64,000 bases of DNA from Burkholderiales bacterium (GCA_019749945.1 JAIEPF010000004.1:1-64000); one strand, 5' to 3'; shown: positions 55,393 to 64,000, counted from the first letter of the stretch. Notes: a model not told the origin generated them from the sequence alone. Made by a program: numbers and translations.

Positions 55393-57902
55393 TGGGCTGG
55401 ATCGGTGAAATACGCCTCGCGCTGCGCCTCCTGGCGCGCGACTGGCGCGCCGGTGAACTGACGCTGCTGGCGGTGGCCGTGGTGGTGGCCGTCGCCGGCG
55501 TGACCACGGTGGGATTTTTTACCGATCGCGTACATCAGGCGCTGAATCGCCAGGCCAATCAGCTGCTCGGCGCCGACCTCGTGGTGTCCGCCGACCGGCC
55601 GCTGGATACGCAGTTCGCGACCGAGGCGACGCGCATGGGCCTGCAGGTGACGCATATGCTGCGTTTTCCGAGCATGGCGGCAGGCAACGGCCGGAATGTG
55701 CTGGCCGAGATCAAGGCGGTGAGCGCGGGTTATCCGCAACGCGGCGAACTGCGCATCACCGATCAGTTGTACGCACCGGACCGCCGCGCGACTTCGATTC
55801 CGGCGCCCGGCACGGTGTGGGTCGATGAAAAACTCCTGACCCGTCTGCAGTTGAAACCCGGCGATGTGGTGGAGGTCGGCAACAGCCGCCTGCCGGTGGC
55901 CGCGATCATCACCCAGGAACCGGACAGCGCCATCGGCTTCATCAATGCCGGGCCGCGGGTGATGATGAACGAGGCCGACATCGCGGCCACGGGACTGGTG
56001 CAGGTGGGCAGCCGCATCCGTTACCGGGTGCAGGTGGCGGGCGCCGCGGCAGCGGTCGATGCCTATCGCGCCTGGGTCGATGCGCGACTGCAGCCGGGGC
56101 AGCGCGTCGAAAGCATCCAGGACGCGCGTCCCGAAATCCGCTCGGCGCTGGACCGCGCGGAAAAATTCCTCAACCTCGCCGCCTTGTTCAGCGTGGTGCT
56201 CGCGGCCGTCGCGGTGGCGCTGGCCGCCCGGCGTTTCCTGCAGCGCCACCTCGATGCCTGCGCGGTGATGCGCTGCCATGGCGCATCAAGGGGGCGGGTG
56301 GTGCGCCTGTACGTCGTCCAGTTCATCGCGCTGGGTTTTGTCGCCAGCATCGCGGGTTCTGTCGCCGGATTCCTCGCGCAACACGCATTGGCGCTGTGGC
56401 TCGGGAGCCTGGTCACCGTCGAATTGCCGGGCGCGGGTCCGATGCCCGCCATTCATGGCTTTGTTACCGGCCTGGCTTTGCTGCTGGGGTTTTCGCTGCC
56501 GCCGCTGCTGGCGCTGGGCAAGGTGCCGCCGCTGCGGGTGTTACGGCGCGACATCGGCGTGCCCGGCGGCATGGGCTGGTTTGCCTATGTCCTGGGCGCC
56601 GCCGTCATCGCCGGACTGATCCTGTGGAAAGCCGGCGAGCTGCGCCTGGGCCTGCTGGTGTTCGGCGGCTTTGCCGCGGCGATGCTGGTCGCCGGCCTGC
56701 TCGCCTGGGGGGTGATCATCGCGGTATCGCAATTGCAATCGTCGGGTGTGTCCTGGCGTTTCGGCATGGCCAACCTGCGTCGCCGCCGTCTCGCCAGCGT
56801 GCTGCAGGTCGCGGCACTCGGTGTCGGTGTAATGGCGCTGCTGACACTGACCATCATCCGCGGTGAACTGCTGCAGCTGTGGCAGGACAGCCTGCCGCCG
56901 GACGCGCCGAATCGTTTCATCGTCAACATCCAGAAAGACCAGATCCCGGCGCTGGAGAAATTTTTTGCCGCGCAAAAAATAGCCATGCCCGAACTGCATC
57001 CGATGGTGCGGGCGCGCCTCAGCAAAATCAACGAACGCGCGGTGTCATCCGCTGATTACACGGATGACCGTGCGCGCCGCCTCGCGGATCGCGAGTTCAA
57101 CCTGTCGTGGACCACCCACATGCAGAAGGACAATGTGCTGGTCGCCGGTCAATTTTGGAACGTAAACGAGAAAAACGAGCCGCTACGCAGTGACCAGTTC
57201 TCGATGGAAGACGGCATTGCGAAAACGCTGGGCATCAGGATCGGCGACGTGCTGACCTTTGATTCGGCCGGCAGCAGCTTTGCCGCCGAAGTCACCAGCC
57301 TGCGCAAGGTCGACTGGGATTCCTTCAACGTCAATTTTTTCCTGGTCGCGCCGCCGGGACTGCTGGAACAGCAGCCGGTCAGTTTTGTCACCAGCTTTTA
57401 CCTGGCGCCGGGCAATGTCGAACTGCTCAATGCGCTGGTCAAACAGTTTCCCAATTTCCTGCTGATCGATGTCGCGCAGGTGCTGAACCAGGTGCAGTCG
57501 ATGATCACCCAGGTCTCGCGTGCGGTGCAGTTCGTATTCCTGTTCACGCTGTTGGCGGGGCTGGTGGTGCTCTATGCCGCGATTGCCAGCACCCAGGATG
57601 AACGCCTCTACCAGGCCACCATCATGCGCACCCTCGGCGCCAGCCGCGCGCAACTGGCGCGGGCCAATATCGCCGAGTTCGCGGTGATCGGCGCACTCGC
57701 CGGCCTGATCGCCGCCGCCGGCGCCAATGCGCTGGGTTATGCGCTGGCCAGCCGCATCATCAATGTCGGCTACAGCTTCAGCCTGACGGTATGGGCGGTC
57801 GGCATAAGCTGCAGCATCGTCGGCATCGCGGCCGCCGGTTATCTCGGCACGCGGCAGGTGCTGCGCATATCTCCGCTGCGTGTGTTGCGTCAGTTGTCGT
57901 AA
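55392..57902 (+). CDS. ybbP: ABC transporter permease (YbbP, FtsX-like)
   Basis: The 836-residue inner-membrane protein starts at a GTG sharing one base with the ybbA stop. It has an N-terminal helix (ELTLLAVAVVVAVAGVTTVG), a large periplasmic domain, a first FtsX-type core (FLNLAALFSVVLAAVAVALA ... CAVMRCHGASRGRVVRLYVV), further helices in the middle, a second periplasmic domain, and a last FtsX core (ATIMRTLGASRAQLARANIA, RISPLRVLRQLS). This duplicated layout is that of YbbP. It forms the membrane part of the YbbAP exporter or extractor; substrate not established. Confidence 0.9.
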
Positions 57903-57958
57903 GCAGCGGTCGCGGGCGATATACTTCGGGGAACCGGTAGAAGCGCCGGCAGAAACCC

Positions 57959-59236
57959 ATGACCGAATCCTCGTCCATATATATCTTATTGATTTTATTG
58001 GTATTTTTGTGCATGGTCATCGGCGTGATGATGGCGCAGAGCCGTGCGGTCGCGCTGACGGTGCGCAATCTGCAGCAGGCGCTGGAAGACAAACACCGCG
58101 CCATGCTCGGCGACCTGCATGAAGGCCTGACCCGCCAGGGTGACCGCCTGGGCACACAGGTCGCGGAGTCCAGCGACCGCCAGCGTTTGAGCGTGGCGGA
58201 AGAGCTGAAACAGACCCGCGATGTGCTGCATGCGCTGCGCCTGACCCTGACGCAGGAGATGGGCGCCCAGCGCGAGGCCATGCTCGAACGCCTGTCGGCG
58301 ACGACGGAAATCCTCAACACCAAAATCGACGCGCGCCTCGGTGAAATCGCCGGCAAGGTCAATGAACGCCTCGACGAAGGTTTTAAAAAAACCAACGAAA
58401 CCTTCATTAATGTGATGACGCGTCTGGCGACCATTGACGAAGCGCAGAAAAAAATCGACAGCCTGACCGGCAGCGTGGTCAGCCTGCAGGAGCTGCTGGG
58501 CGACAAACGTGCGCGCGGCGCCTTCGGCGAAGTGCAGCTGGAGGCCTTGGTGCGCAATGTGCTGCCGACCAGCGCTTTCGAGATGCAGGCGACGCTGTCC
58601 AACGGCACCCGCGCCGATTGCGTGATCCGGCTGCCGGCCCCCACCGGCATGGTCGCGGTCGACTCCAAATTCCCGCTGGAAAACTATCACCGCATGTTCG
58701 AACCTGCGGCCAATGCCGTGGACCGCACACTGGCGCAGAAACAGTTCCGCGCCGACATCAAAAAACACGTCGATGACATCGCGCGCAAATACATCATCCC
58801 CGGTGAAACCGCCGATGGCGCGGTGATGTTCGTGCCGGCGGAGGCGGTGTTCGCGGAAATCCACGGCCACCATGCCGAGATCGCCGAATACGCCAGCGCC
58901 AAACGGGTGTGGATCGTGTCGCCGACCACGCTGATGGCGGTGCTCAACACCGCGCGCGCCGTGCTGAAGGATGTCGAGACCCGCCAGCAGATCCATGTCA
59001 TCAAGGATGCGCTGGCGCGGCTGGCGGTGGAGTTCGGCCGTTTCGACGAACGCATGAAGGATCTGGCGAAACACATCCGCCAGGCCTACGACGACGTGGA
59101 GCGGGTGCAGGTCACCAGCGGCAAGATCTCCCAGCGTTTTGCGCAGATCGAAGGCGTGGAGCTCGACGACGAGAAACCGGAAACGGCCAAGGTGCTGAAG
59201 CTGGGGAGCCTTGGTGATGGCCGGGATGGCGGCTGA
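57959..59236 (+). CDS. rmuC: DNA recombination protein RmuC
   Basis: The 425-residue protein has an N-terminal membrane helix (SSSIYILLILLVFLCMVIG), a long coiled-coil (residues 30-150) and the RmuC domain: LGDKRARGAFGEVQLEALVR, YQMQ-like FEMQATLSNGTRADCVIRLP, VAVDSKFPLENYHRMF, YIIPGETADGAVMFVPAEAV, VWIVSPTTLMAVLNTARAVL. It limits inversions at short repeats in E. coli. The helix-coding bases form AT-rich islet 8, with rare codons (ATA, TTA) unlike the rest of the gene. The end overlaps mtfA. Confidence 0.92.
   Translation: MTESSSIYILLILLVFLCMVIGVMMAQSRAVALTVRNLQQALEDKHRAMLGDLHEGLTRQGDRLGTQVAESSDRQRLSVAEELKQTRDVLHALRLTLTQEMGAQREAMLERLSATTEILNTKIDARLGEIAGKVNERLDEGFKKTNETFINVMTRLATIDEAQKKIDSLTGSVVSLQELLGDKRARGAFGEVQLEALVRNVLPTSAFEMQATLSNGTRADCVIRLPAPTGMVAVDSKFPLENYHRMFEPAANAVDRTLAQKQFRADIKKHVDDIARKYIIPGETADGAVMFVPAEAVFAEIHGHHAEIAEYASAKRVWIVSPTTLMAVLNTARAVLKDVETRQQIHVIKDALARLAVEFGRFDERMKDLAKHIRQAYDDVERVQVTSGKISQRFAQIEGVELDDEKPETAKVLKLGSLGDGRDGG
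57978..58012. repeat. AT-rich islet 8 inside the rmuC membrane-anchor codons
   Basis: ATATATATCTTATTGATTTT and the following ATTGGTATTTTTG form an AT-rich block within coding sequence. ATTGATTTTATTG (57988-58000) is identical to 28536-28548. Confidence 0.5.
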
Positions 59237-60017
59237 GCCGGCGGTGATGACGGGCTGGTTCGGACGCTGGCGCCGCGCGCGCGCCGTGGAGCGGCAGGCG
59301 ATCGCCGACGCGATGTGGATGCGCGTGGTGTCGCGGTTTTCCTTCCTGCGCATGCTGCCGGCGGAAGACCAGCGCCGGCTGCGCGAACTGACGGCGCTGT
59401 TTCTCGACCGCAAGCCGGTCAGCGGCGCCGGCGGCCTGGAGCTGACGCGGGAGATGCAGCTGATCATCGCCGCGCAGGCCTGCCTGCTGGTGCTGAACCT
59501 CGACCTTGACCTCTACGATGACTGGGTCGAGGTCATTGTGTATCCCGACGAATTCGTCGCCGACCATGAATACATGGACGAGGACGGCGTCATGCACCGC
59601 GTGCGCGCGCCGCTGTCGGGCGAGGCCTGGGAGCACGGGCCGGTGATCCTGTCATGGCGTGACGCCGAGGAGGCGGACGGCGGCGACGGCTACAACGTGG
59701 TGCTGCACGAGTTCGCGCACAAGATCGACATGCGCAACGGCGCCGCCAACGGTTTCCCGCCGCTGCACGCCGACATGGACCGCAAGGTCTGGGCCGACAC
59801 CTTCAGCGCCGCCTATGCCGATTTCCAGCAGCGGCTCGACCGCCGCGAAGAAACCCTGATCGACGAATACGCGGCGGAAGATCCGGCGGAATTTTTTGCC
59901 GTGCTCAGTGAATCGTTTTTCGAGCGCCCCGACGCGCTGTTCGCGATGTACCCGGCGGTTTACGATCAGCTCAAGGCTTTTTACCGGCAGGATCCCCTGA
60001 AGAGGATGCAGGCATGA
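59211..60017 (+). CDS. mtfA: Zinc-dependent peptidase MtfA
   Basis: The 268-residue protein matches the MtfA (DUF980) family: GWFGRWRRARAVERQAIADA, LTREMQLIIAAQACLLVLNL, VEVIVYPDEFVADHEYMDED, the zinc site VVLHEFAHKIDMRNGAANGF and FFAVLSESFFERPDALFAMY with the third ligand Glu. In E. coli MtfA binds the repressor Mlc and so affects glucose uptake; here it sits directly before glk, overlapping its start by 4 bp, which fits a role in sugar metabolism. The first Met may be at 59211, 59217 or later. Confidence 0.9.
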   Translation: MVMAGMAAEPAVMTGWFGRWRRARAVERQAIADAMWMRVVSRFSFLRMLPAEDQRRLRELTALFLDRKPVSGAGGLELTREMQLIIAAQACLLVLNLDLDLYDDWVEVIVYPDEFVADHEYMDEDGVMHRVRAPLSGEAWEHGPVILSWRDAEEADGGDGYNVVLHEFAHKIDMRNGAANGFPPLHADMDRKVWADTFSAAYADFQQRLDRREETLIDEYAAEDPAEFFAVLSESFFERPDALFAMYPAVYDQLKAFYRQDPLKRMQA

Positions 60018-61051
60018 CCATTGCAGCAAAAGCGGAGGGTCCGGCGCTGGTGCTGGCCGCCGATATCGGCGGCACCCATGCCGTGTTCCGGTTCAGCGAA
60101 CTGCGGCCCGATGGCCGCCATGAAACCGTGATCGAAAAATCCTACGCAAGCCGCGACTTCGAGAATTTCGACAGCCTGATGAACCGCCTGTTCAGCAGCA
60201 GCGACACGCTCGCTGCAAGGCCGCGGCTGGTGGCGACCTGTCTTGCCGTCGCGGGGCCGGTGAAACACAACACCGCGACGCTGACCAACCTCGGCTGGAC
60301 GGTGAATGCGGCCGAACTTGCGGAAAAATACGCGCTGAAATCGTTGCGCCTGATCAATGATTTTCATGCCGCCGGCCATGGCGTGATGACACTCGACGAC
60401 AGCAAACTGTTCGCGCTGCAGGCCGCCGAGCCGGACAGCGACGGCACCATCGCCGTCATCGGCGCGGGCACCGGGCTGGGTGTTGCGATCCTCGAGCGTG
60501 AAGGCGAGGGTTATCGCGTGCTGCCCTCGGAGGCAGGCAATGCCGATTTCGCGCCCATCGACGAGCTGCAGGACCAGCTGATGATTCATCTCCGCCGCAC
60601 CTATGGCCGCGTGTCCTGGGAGCGGGTGATCTCGGGGCCGGGCCTGATGCGCATCTTCAGCTTCCTGCAGGATGCCGGCTATGGCATTCCGTCGAAGCAG
60701 TTGCAGGAGGCGACGCGGCGCTCGATCATCGACTACGCCGACGTCATCGCCGATTTCGGTCTGCACAAGCAGGACCAGCTGGCGACACGGGCGCTGGACC
60801 TGTTCATCAGCGCCTACGGCTCCTTCGCTGGCAACATCGCGCTGACCGCATTGGCGCGTGGTGGTGTTTATATCGCCGGCGGCATCGCGCCGAAAATCGT
60901 CAACCGCCTGAAGGACGGCGGCTTCATGCGCGCCTTCAGCACCAAGGGCGCGTTTGCGCCGCTGCTGTCAGGGATACCGGTGCGGGTGGTGATGGATGCG
61001 CAGGTGGGTTTGCGGGGGGCGTTGCGGGTGGCGGGGCAGGGTGCGGTTTAG
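60014..61051 (+). CDS. glk: Glucokinase
   Basis: The 345-residue protein belongs to the bacterial glucokinase (Glk) family: LVLAADIGGTHAVFRFSELR (phosphate loop), CLAVAGPVKHNTATLTNLGW, LRLINDFHAAGHGVM, AVIGAGTGLGVAILEREGEG, PSEAGNADFAPIDELQDQL and WERVISGPGLMRIFSFLQ. It phosphorylates glucose with ATP in the cytoplasm. The start overlaps the mtfA stop. The stop is followed by an accessory patch, so glk marks the end of the conserved part. Confidence 0.94.
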   Translation: MTIAAKAEGPALVLAADIGGTHAVFRFSELRPDGRHETVIEKSYASRDFENFDSLMNRLFSSSDTLAARPRLVATCLAVAGPVKHNTATLTNLGWTVNAAELAEKYALKSLRLINDFHAAGHGVMTLDDSKLFALQAAEPDSDGTIAVIGAGTGLGVAILEREGEGYRVLPSEAGNADFAPIDELQDQLMIHLRRTYGRVSWERVISGPGLMRIFSFLQDAGYGIPSKQLQEATRRSIIDYADVIADFGLHKQDQLATRALDLFISAYGSFAGNIALTALARGGVYIAGGIAPKIVNRLKDGGFMRAFSTKGAFAPLLSGIPVRVVMDAQVGLRGALRVAGQGAV

Positions 61052-61083
61052 CTTTATGCGACAAATGACACAGAGGTAATCTT

Positions 61084-61281
61084 GTGCCACAGAAGGCGAG
61101 GGAACTTGTTGCGGAACTGGAACGTGCCGGTTTTATCAACCGAGGCGGCAAGGGCAGCCATCGGAATTTTGTCCACCCGAAAGTTTCAAAACCCATCACA
61201 ATATCGGGAGCCCCCGGTGACGATGCCAAGCATTATCAAGTCCGCGCCGTAAAGCGCGCTGTTGAGGAATCAAAATCATGA
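61084..61281 (+). CDS. hicA: HicA-like mRNA interferase toxin
   Basis: The 65-residue protein starts at GTG 61084 with AGAGG upstream. It has the HicA/YcfA fold pattern KARELVAELERAGFINRGGK, the active-site GSHRNFVHPK with its His, and ITISGAPGDDAKHYQVRAVK. HicA cleaves mRNAs when free of HicB. The stop overlaps the start of the hicB-like gene (ATGA), the classical toxin-first arrangement. Confidence 0.88.
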   Translation: MPQKARELVAELERAGFINRGGKGSHRNFVHPKVSKPITISGAPGDDAKHYQVRAVKRAVEESKS

Positions 61282-61517
61282 AAGAAAGCGCAAGGTACGC
61301 AAAGATTGTCGAATGGTCGGAAGAGGACGAATGCTTTGTCGGCAGTTCTCCCGGCTTGATCTACGGCGGATGCCACGGCCCGGACGAAAAGACTGTATTC
61401 GACCAATTGTGTTTGGTGGTGGAAGAGGCGATTGCGCTCTATCACCAGGACGGCAAACCCCTGCCACCGCCGACATCGGGCCGTGACTACGCAAATAAGA
61501 TGCAGAACGTCGCTTGA
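61278..61517 (+). CDS. hicB: HicB-like antitoxin
   Basis: The 79-residue protein has the HicB core YAKIVEWSEEDECFVGSSPG, LIYGGCHGPDEKTVFDQLC and VVEEAIALYHQDGKPLPPP, a partially degraded RNase H-like fold. It has no C-terminal HTH or ribbon-helix-helix part, so it probably neutralises the toxin without strong autoregulation, or relies on the HicA complex. Coupled to hicA by a 4-bp overlap. Confidence 0.85.
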   Translation: MKESARYAKIVEWSEEDECFVGSSPGLIYGGCHGPDEKTVFDQLCLVVEEAIALYHQDGKPLPPPTSGRDYANKMQNVA

Positions 61518-61554
61518 GTCGCTTGCGCGAAAGTGTGGGCAGGTTCGGATCAGT

Positions 61555-61589
61555 AAGCGTAGCCCGTGAGGAGCGAAGCGGATTACGGG
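61555..61589 (+). repeat. REP-like repeat, copy 1
   Basis: AAGCGTAGCCCGTGAGGAGC followed by GAAGCGGATTACGGG. It matches copies at 62685-62720 and (inverted) 62959-62991, with three or fewer differences in the core. Confidence 0.8.
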
Positions 61590-61688
61590 ATTGAATAAAT
61601 CGGGTGTAAGTTTTATAGGGCAGTGATGTTATGTCATTGATCTCTACACTGACCCCAATTATTATTCTTTAATTCCACTTAGACGACA

Positions 61689-62171
61689 ATGGATAATTGC
61701 TGGCTTCAAATTCTGTCGTACTGGCGGAACCACGAGTTCAAGCACTCGTTAACCTTCCCATTTCTAATCGGTGCTTTGCGCATGCCAGAGGGCTCAAAGC
61801 GCGGGCATGAGAACAAGGCGCGAACTGAATTGGAAGGGCTTATCGACGAAATTCGATCGCATGCTGCGGCTGATTACATTCTTAATGTATATCGCTGTGG
61901 TGATCGCGATAAACTCGTGATTACCTGTGTGAGTGGCACAATGCCTCCTCCATTTTCTATTGCCATTCCACCGATGGCTGCCGGAAAAAGCCCCGTTTTG
62001 TTTTCTACGGTGGAAGCGGCGACTCCTGAAGCGCCTGTTGCATCGCTTGTGGAGTCGATTTGGCGTGAGGCAGGTGACGCGATCGAACAGGGTTTGTTCT
62101 CTTGCCGTGGGCGACTTTTTCAACCGTTCGACGAGTATGAACTCAAGGTTATTCGGGCCGCCTTGGCTTAG
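61689..62171 (+). CDS. Hypothetical protein, unrecognised
   Basis: The 160-residue product (starting MDNCWLQILSYWRNHEFKHS) shows no export signal or membrane helix and I do not recognise a family. It has a mixed composition with a helical middle (RTELEGLIDEIRSHAAADYI), beta-like stretches (YRCGDRDKLVITCVSG) and a conserved-looking end (FDEYELKVIRAAL). Codon use is less GC-biased than the neighbouring core genes, suggesting recent acquisition with the rest of this patch. No clear ribosome site precedes the ATG. Confidence 0.5.
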   Translation: MDNCWLQILSYWRNHEFKHSLTFPFLIGALRMPEGSKRGHENKARTELEGLIDEIRSHAAADYILNVYRCGDRDKLVITCVSGTMPPPFSIAIPPMAAGKSPVLFSTVEAATPEAPVASLVESIWREAGDAIEQGLFSCRGRLFQPFDEYELKVIRAALA

Positions 62172-62252
62172 TCTTATGCTTCATCAGAATTAGTGGCGGT
62201 AAATGCGAAAATTTTGTGCGGGATCGTATGGGATCAGCAAAAAGGGGAAGGT

Positions 62253-62651
62253 ATGTGCCAAGCTCGTTATTACTTCATCATGCTTGCTTGTGCTCTTGTT
62301 TCGGGATGCGCTACGCAGCAGCAATTAGAGGCTATGTCCTCATACCAACTTTGTTATACCTATGCCAAATATCAGGGAACACTAAACATTCATCAAAGCG
62401 CGCGAGCTAAGGAGTTGGAAAGGCGCGGGGAAAATTGCATGGCTTATCAAGGTCAGGTTGCAAGGCAATTGGGCGCGGAAAGACAGGCACAGCAACTGCA
62501 AGCCGAAGAAGAGCTCAAGCATCAACGGCAACTTGAATTAGAGAAAGCAAAAGCCACGCAAATAATAATCAATCAGCCTCCCGCAGTACAGTCACCAGCG
62601 GGCTATAACTGCTACAACTATGGAACATACTCTCAGTGTGTGCCTTATTGA
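62253..62651 (+). CDS. Putative lipoprotein with Gln-rich coiled-coil
   Basis: From ATG 62253 (AAGGGGAAGG upstream) the product is 132 residues. It has a good lipoprotein signal (FIMLACALVSGCATQQQ, Cys19), a helical region (YQLCYTYAKYQGTLNIHQSA), a Gln/Glu/Lys-rich coiled coil (RQLGAERQAQQLQAEEELKH) and a short Tyr/Cys tail (YNCYNYGTYSQCVPY). Such small lipoproteins are common in accessory regions; function unknown. Composition is AT-richer than the core. The frame opens at 62193 but the signal peptide fixes the start. Confidence 0.7.
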   Translation: MCQARYYFIMLACALVSGCATQQQLEAMSSYQLCYTYAKYQGTLNIHQSARAKELERRGENCMAYQGQVARQLGAERQAQQLQAEEELKHQRQLELEKAKATQIIINQPPAVQSPAGYNCYNYGTYSQCVPY

Positions 62652-62684
62652 GCTTGCCAATATGTCTGCTTAACCGGTTCGCAG

Positions 62685-62720
62685 CAAGCGTAGCCCGTAA
62701 GGAGCGCAGCGGATTACGGG
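62685..62720 (+). repeat. REP-like repeat, copy 2
   Basis: CAAGCGTAGCCCGTAAGGAG followed by CGCAGCGGATTACGGG; CCGTAA and TTACGG can pair. It shares an uninterrupted 24-bp stretch with inverted copy 3, and the two flank the small gene at 62757. Confidence 0.82.
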
Positions 62721-62756
62721 TTTACGGGCTAATCGCCAATGCTAAATGGGGGTTTT

Positions 62757-62954
62757 ATGGATAATCCCAGAGATAAAATTCACGCACTTCTGCGGAAGCT
62801 CTCTGAAAACGTGAGTCCCGAAGACATCCACTACCATCGTTACGTGTTTGATAAAGTGCAACGCGGCCTGCAGCGCGCTGAGTCAGAAGGGACTGTTACT
62901 CATGCAGATGTGAGGGCGCGCCTCGGTCAATGGCTCGCGTCGCAGAGTGGATGA
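62757..62954 (+). CDS. Small antitoxin-like protein, no partner toxin
   Basis: The 65-residue product is predicted helical (KIHALLRKLSENVSPEDIHY, FDKVQRGLQRAESEGTVTHA, DVRARLGQWLASQSG). The ending THADVRARLGQWL resembles small antitoxins that accompany RelE/ParE toxins, in which a similar VSHEEV-RARLxxW pattern occurs; this is a weak resemblance. No toxin follows: 92 bp later begins the opposite-strand tctC gene. It stands between inverted REP copies 2 and 3. Confidence 0.5.
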   Translation: MDNPRDKIHALLRKLSENVSPEDIHYHRYVFDKVQRGLQRAESEGTVTHADVRARLGQWLASQSG

Positions 62955-62958
62955 ACTG

Positions 62959-62991
62959 CCCCGTAATCCGCTGCGCTCCTTACGAGCTACG
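62959..62991 (-). repeat. REP-like repeat, copy 3 (inverted)
   Basis: CCCCGTAATCCGCTGCGCTC followed by CTTACGAGCTACG, the reverse complement of copy 2, 4 bp after the stop of the small antitoxin-like gene. Confidence 0.82.
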
Positions 62992-63045
62992 AATTGGCCG
63001 ATCACCAGTTTTGAGTCGAGATCAGCCGGGCCTGGGGAACCGTGC

Positions 63046-64000
63046 TTACTCCGCCACGATATTTTTTGTTGTCGCAATCTTTTTCCACTGCGCCAATTCC
63101 TGCTTCACGCGCGCCGCAAACGCGGCAGATGTGAGCGGCACCGGCAGCATGCCTTCGGGCTCGAAGAAAGGCCGCAGTTCGGGTGAGCCTGCAATCGCAT
63201 TGATCTCGCGGTTGAGCCGTTCGACAAAGGCTGCGGGTGTCCCGGCTGGCGCGAATACGCCGGCCCAGGTTTCGTTGACGACTCCGGGCACGACCGAGTT
63301 CAGGGTTGGCAGTTCGGGGAACGCCGGGTGTGCTTCGCGCGAGGTCACCGCGAGCAGTCTTACTTTGCCGCTTTTCACAAAAGGCGAAAGCGTCGTGTAG
63401 CTGGAGACCATGACGTCGATCTGGCCGCCGGCAAGGTCGATCGCCGCGTTTGAGGCGCCCTTGTACGGCACGTGGCGCATTTCCACTTTCGCGGCTCCGT
63501 TCATGAGTTCGGTGGTCAGATGGCCGATCGAGCCGACGCCGGCCGAGCCGTACGTAAGCCAGTTCGGTTTGGCGCGCGCCGCGGTTATCAGCTGCGCCGC
63601 TGTCTTGATGGGGGCAAAGGCGGTTATCGCAAGTATTGACGGGTTCTGCGCGACGATGGCGACTGGCGCGAAGGCGGTGATCGGGTCGTAGGGCAGGCGT
63701 GCGCGGGTTGCCGCAGCGGTCAGGAAGGTGGCGGAGGTGAGCAGCAGCACCGAGCCGTCCTTCGCTGCTTTCGCCACGGCATCCGAGCCGATGACTCCCG
63801 CCGCACCGGGCCGGTTTTCAATGACGAAGGCGGTTTCCAGACGTTTTGCGAGCTGCGGGGCGATCATGCGTGCGATCGCGTCGTTGCTGGCTCCTGCTGA
63901 AAAGGGCACCACGATCCGTATCAGCCTGGGTGCGGCATCCTGGGCTGCCGCAGGCAGCGCCATGGCGCAGAGGGTGCCCAGCAAAAAAATCGCGAGGGGA
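63046..64000 (-). CDS. Tripartite tricarboxylate transporter receptor (TctC/Bug family), 5' end off the window
   Basis: On the minus strand the frame enters from the right edge within a signal peptide (PLAIFLLGTLCAMALPAAAQ) and continues for about 318 codons: RIVVPFSAGASNDAIARMIA, FVIENRPGAAGVIGSDAVAK, PWLTYG-like NWLTYGSAGVGSIGHLTTEL, VPYKGASNAAIDLAGGQIDV, WAGVFAPAGTPAAFVERLN. This is the Bug solute-receptor family, hugely expanded in Burkholderiales, binding carboxylates for a TctAB permease or serving as a sensor. No tctA/B is in view. The apparent TTG start at 63984 is an artefact of the edge. Confidence 0.92.
   Translation of the reverse strand, partial: PLAIFLLGTLCAMALPAAAQDAAPRLIRIVVPFSAGASNDAIARMIAPQLAKRLETAFVIENRPGAAGVIGSDAVAKAAKDGSVLLLTSATFLTAAATRARLPYDPITAFAPVAIVAQNPSILAITAFAPIKTAAQLITAARAKPNWLTYGSAGVGSIGHLTTELMNGAAKVEMRHVPYKGASNAAIDLAGGQIDVMVSSYTTLSPFVKSGKVRLLAVTSREAHPAFPELPTLNSVVPGVVNETWAGVFAPAGTPAAFVERLNREINAIAGSPELRPFFEPEGMLPVPLTSAAFAARVKQELAQWKKIATTKNIVAE

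Noticed and set aside
63982..63984. TTG as start of the TctC-family gene
   Set aside because: It falls in the middle of the hydrophobic signal peptide; in-frame hydrophobic codons continue to the window edge, so the real start lies outside.

Overview
The window is GC-rich chromosomal DNA from a betaproteobacterium. The evidence is gene order: ndk-rlmN-pilW-rodZ-ispG-hisS-yfgM-bamB-der-hfq-hflX-hflK-hflC-DUF2065-hisZ-purA-tRNA-Leu-rnr-rlmB, then rpsF-priB-rpsR-rplI-dnaB. hisZ beside purA and priB between rpsF and rpsR are typical of this class. A TAXI-type TRAP transporter and a Bug/TctC binding protein fit Burkholderiales-like or related environmental lineages. The genus cannot be fixed from this sequence.

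Layout. (1) 1-3600, minus strand: a 5'-complete, 3'-cut TolC/CzcC-type efflux gene with a small Cys-containing companion, then a visibly less GC-rich stretch with a small exported protein and a zinc-dependent phospholipase C-like protein. This ends at a 3' half-tRNA-Arg (3598-3642) that still carries its own terminator, which looks like the scar of a tRNA-integrating element. (2) 3703-15718: metabolic and regulatory genes (oxaloacetate decarboxylase-like, LLM flavin oxidoreductase, thioesterase, NYN-LOTUS protein, cyclase-FHA fusion, DUF1932 dehydrogenase, MFS, dienelactone hydrolase, gamma-glutamyltransferase, accA, tilS). (3) 15866-19067: TAXI-TRAP transporter. (4) 19201-38276: the conserved housekeeping block. 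(5) 38338-44793: sulfotransferase-like gene plus a two-partner secretion pair, apparently inserted between rlmB and rpsF. (6) 44954-49515: S6/PriB/S18/L9, DnaB, PhoH. (7) 49595-61051: peroxiredoxin, UDP-glucose dehydrogenase, a selenium pair (mnmH and a selenocysteine-containing selD), tesA/ybbA/ybbP, rmuC, mtfA, glk. (8) 61084-63000: an accessory patch with hicAB, small unknown genes and REP-like repeats. (9) a 5'-cut tctC at the right edge.

The least explained material lies between genes. Heptamer-based repeats occur at 13273-13346, 34697-35115, 37471-37533, 38291-38328 and 48037-48072. One pair flanks a four-helix-bundle (23S intervening-sequence type) gene. Two solitary copies elsewhere retain that gene's first codons on the minus strand, as if a small mobile element left footprints. 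A second family is a set of AT-rich islets at gene junctions sharing a core like ATTGNTTTTATTG. Functional calls rest on motif recognition in the translated frames; no database search was run, and base-composition statements are by eye.
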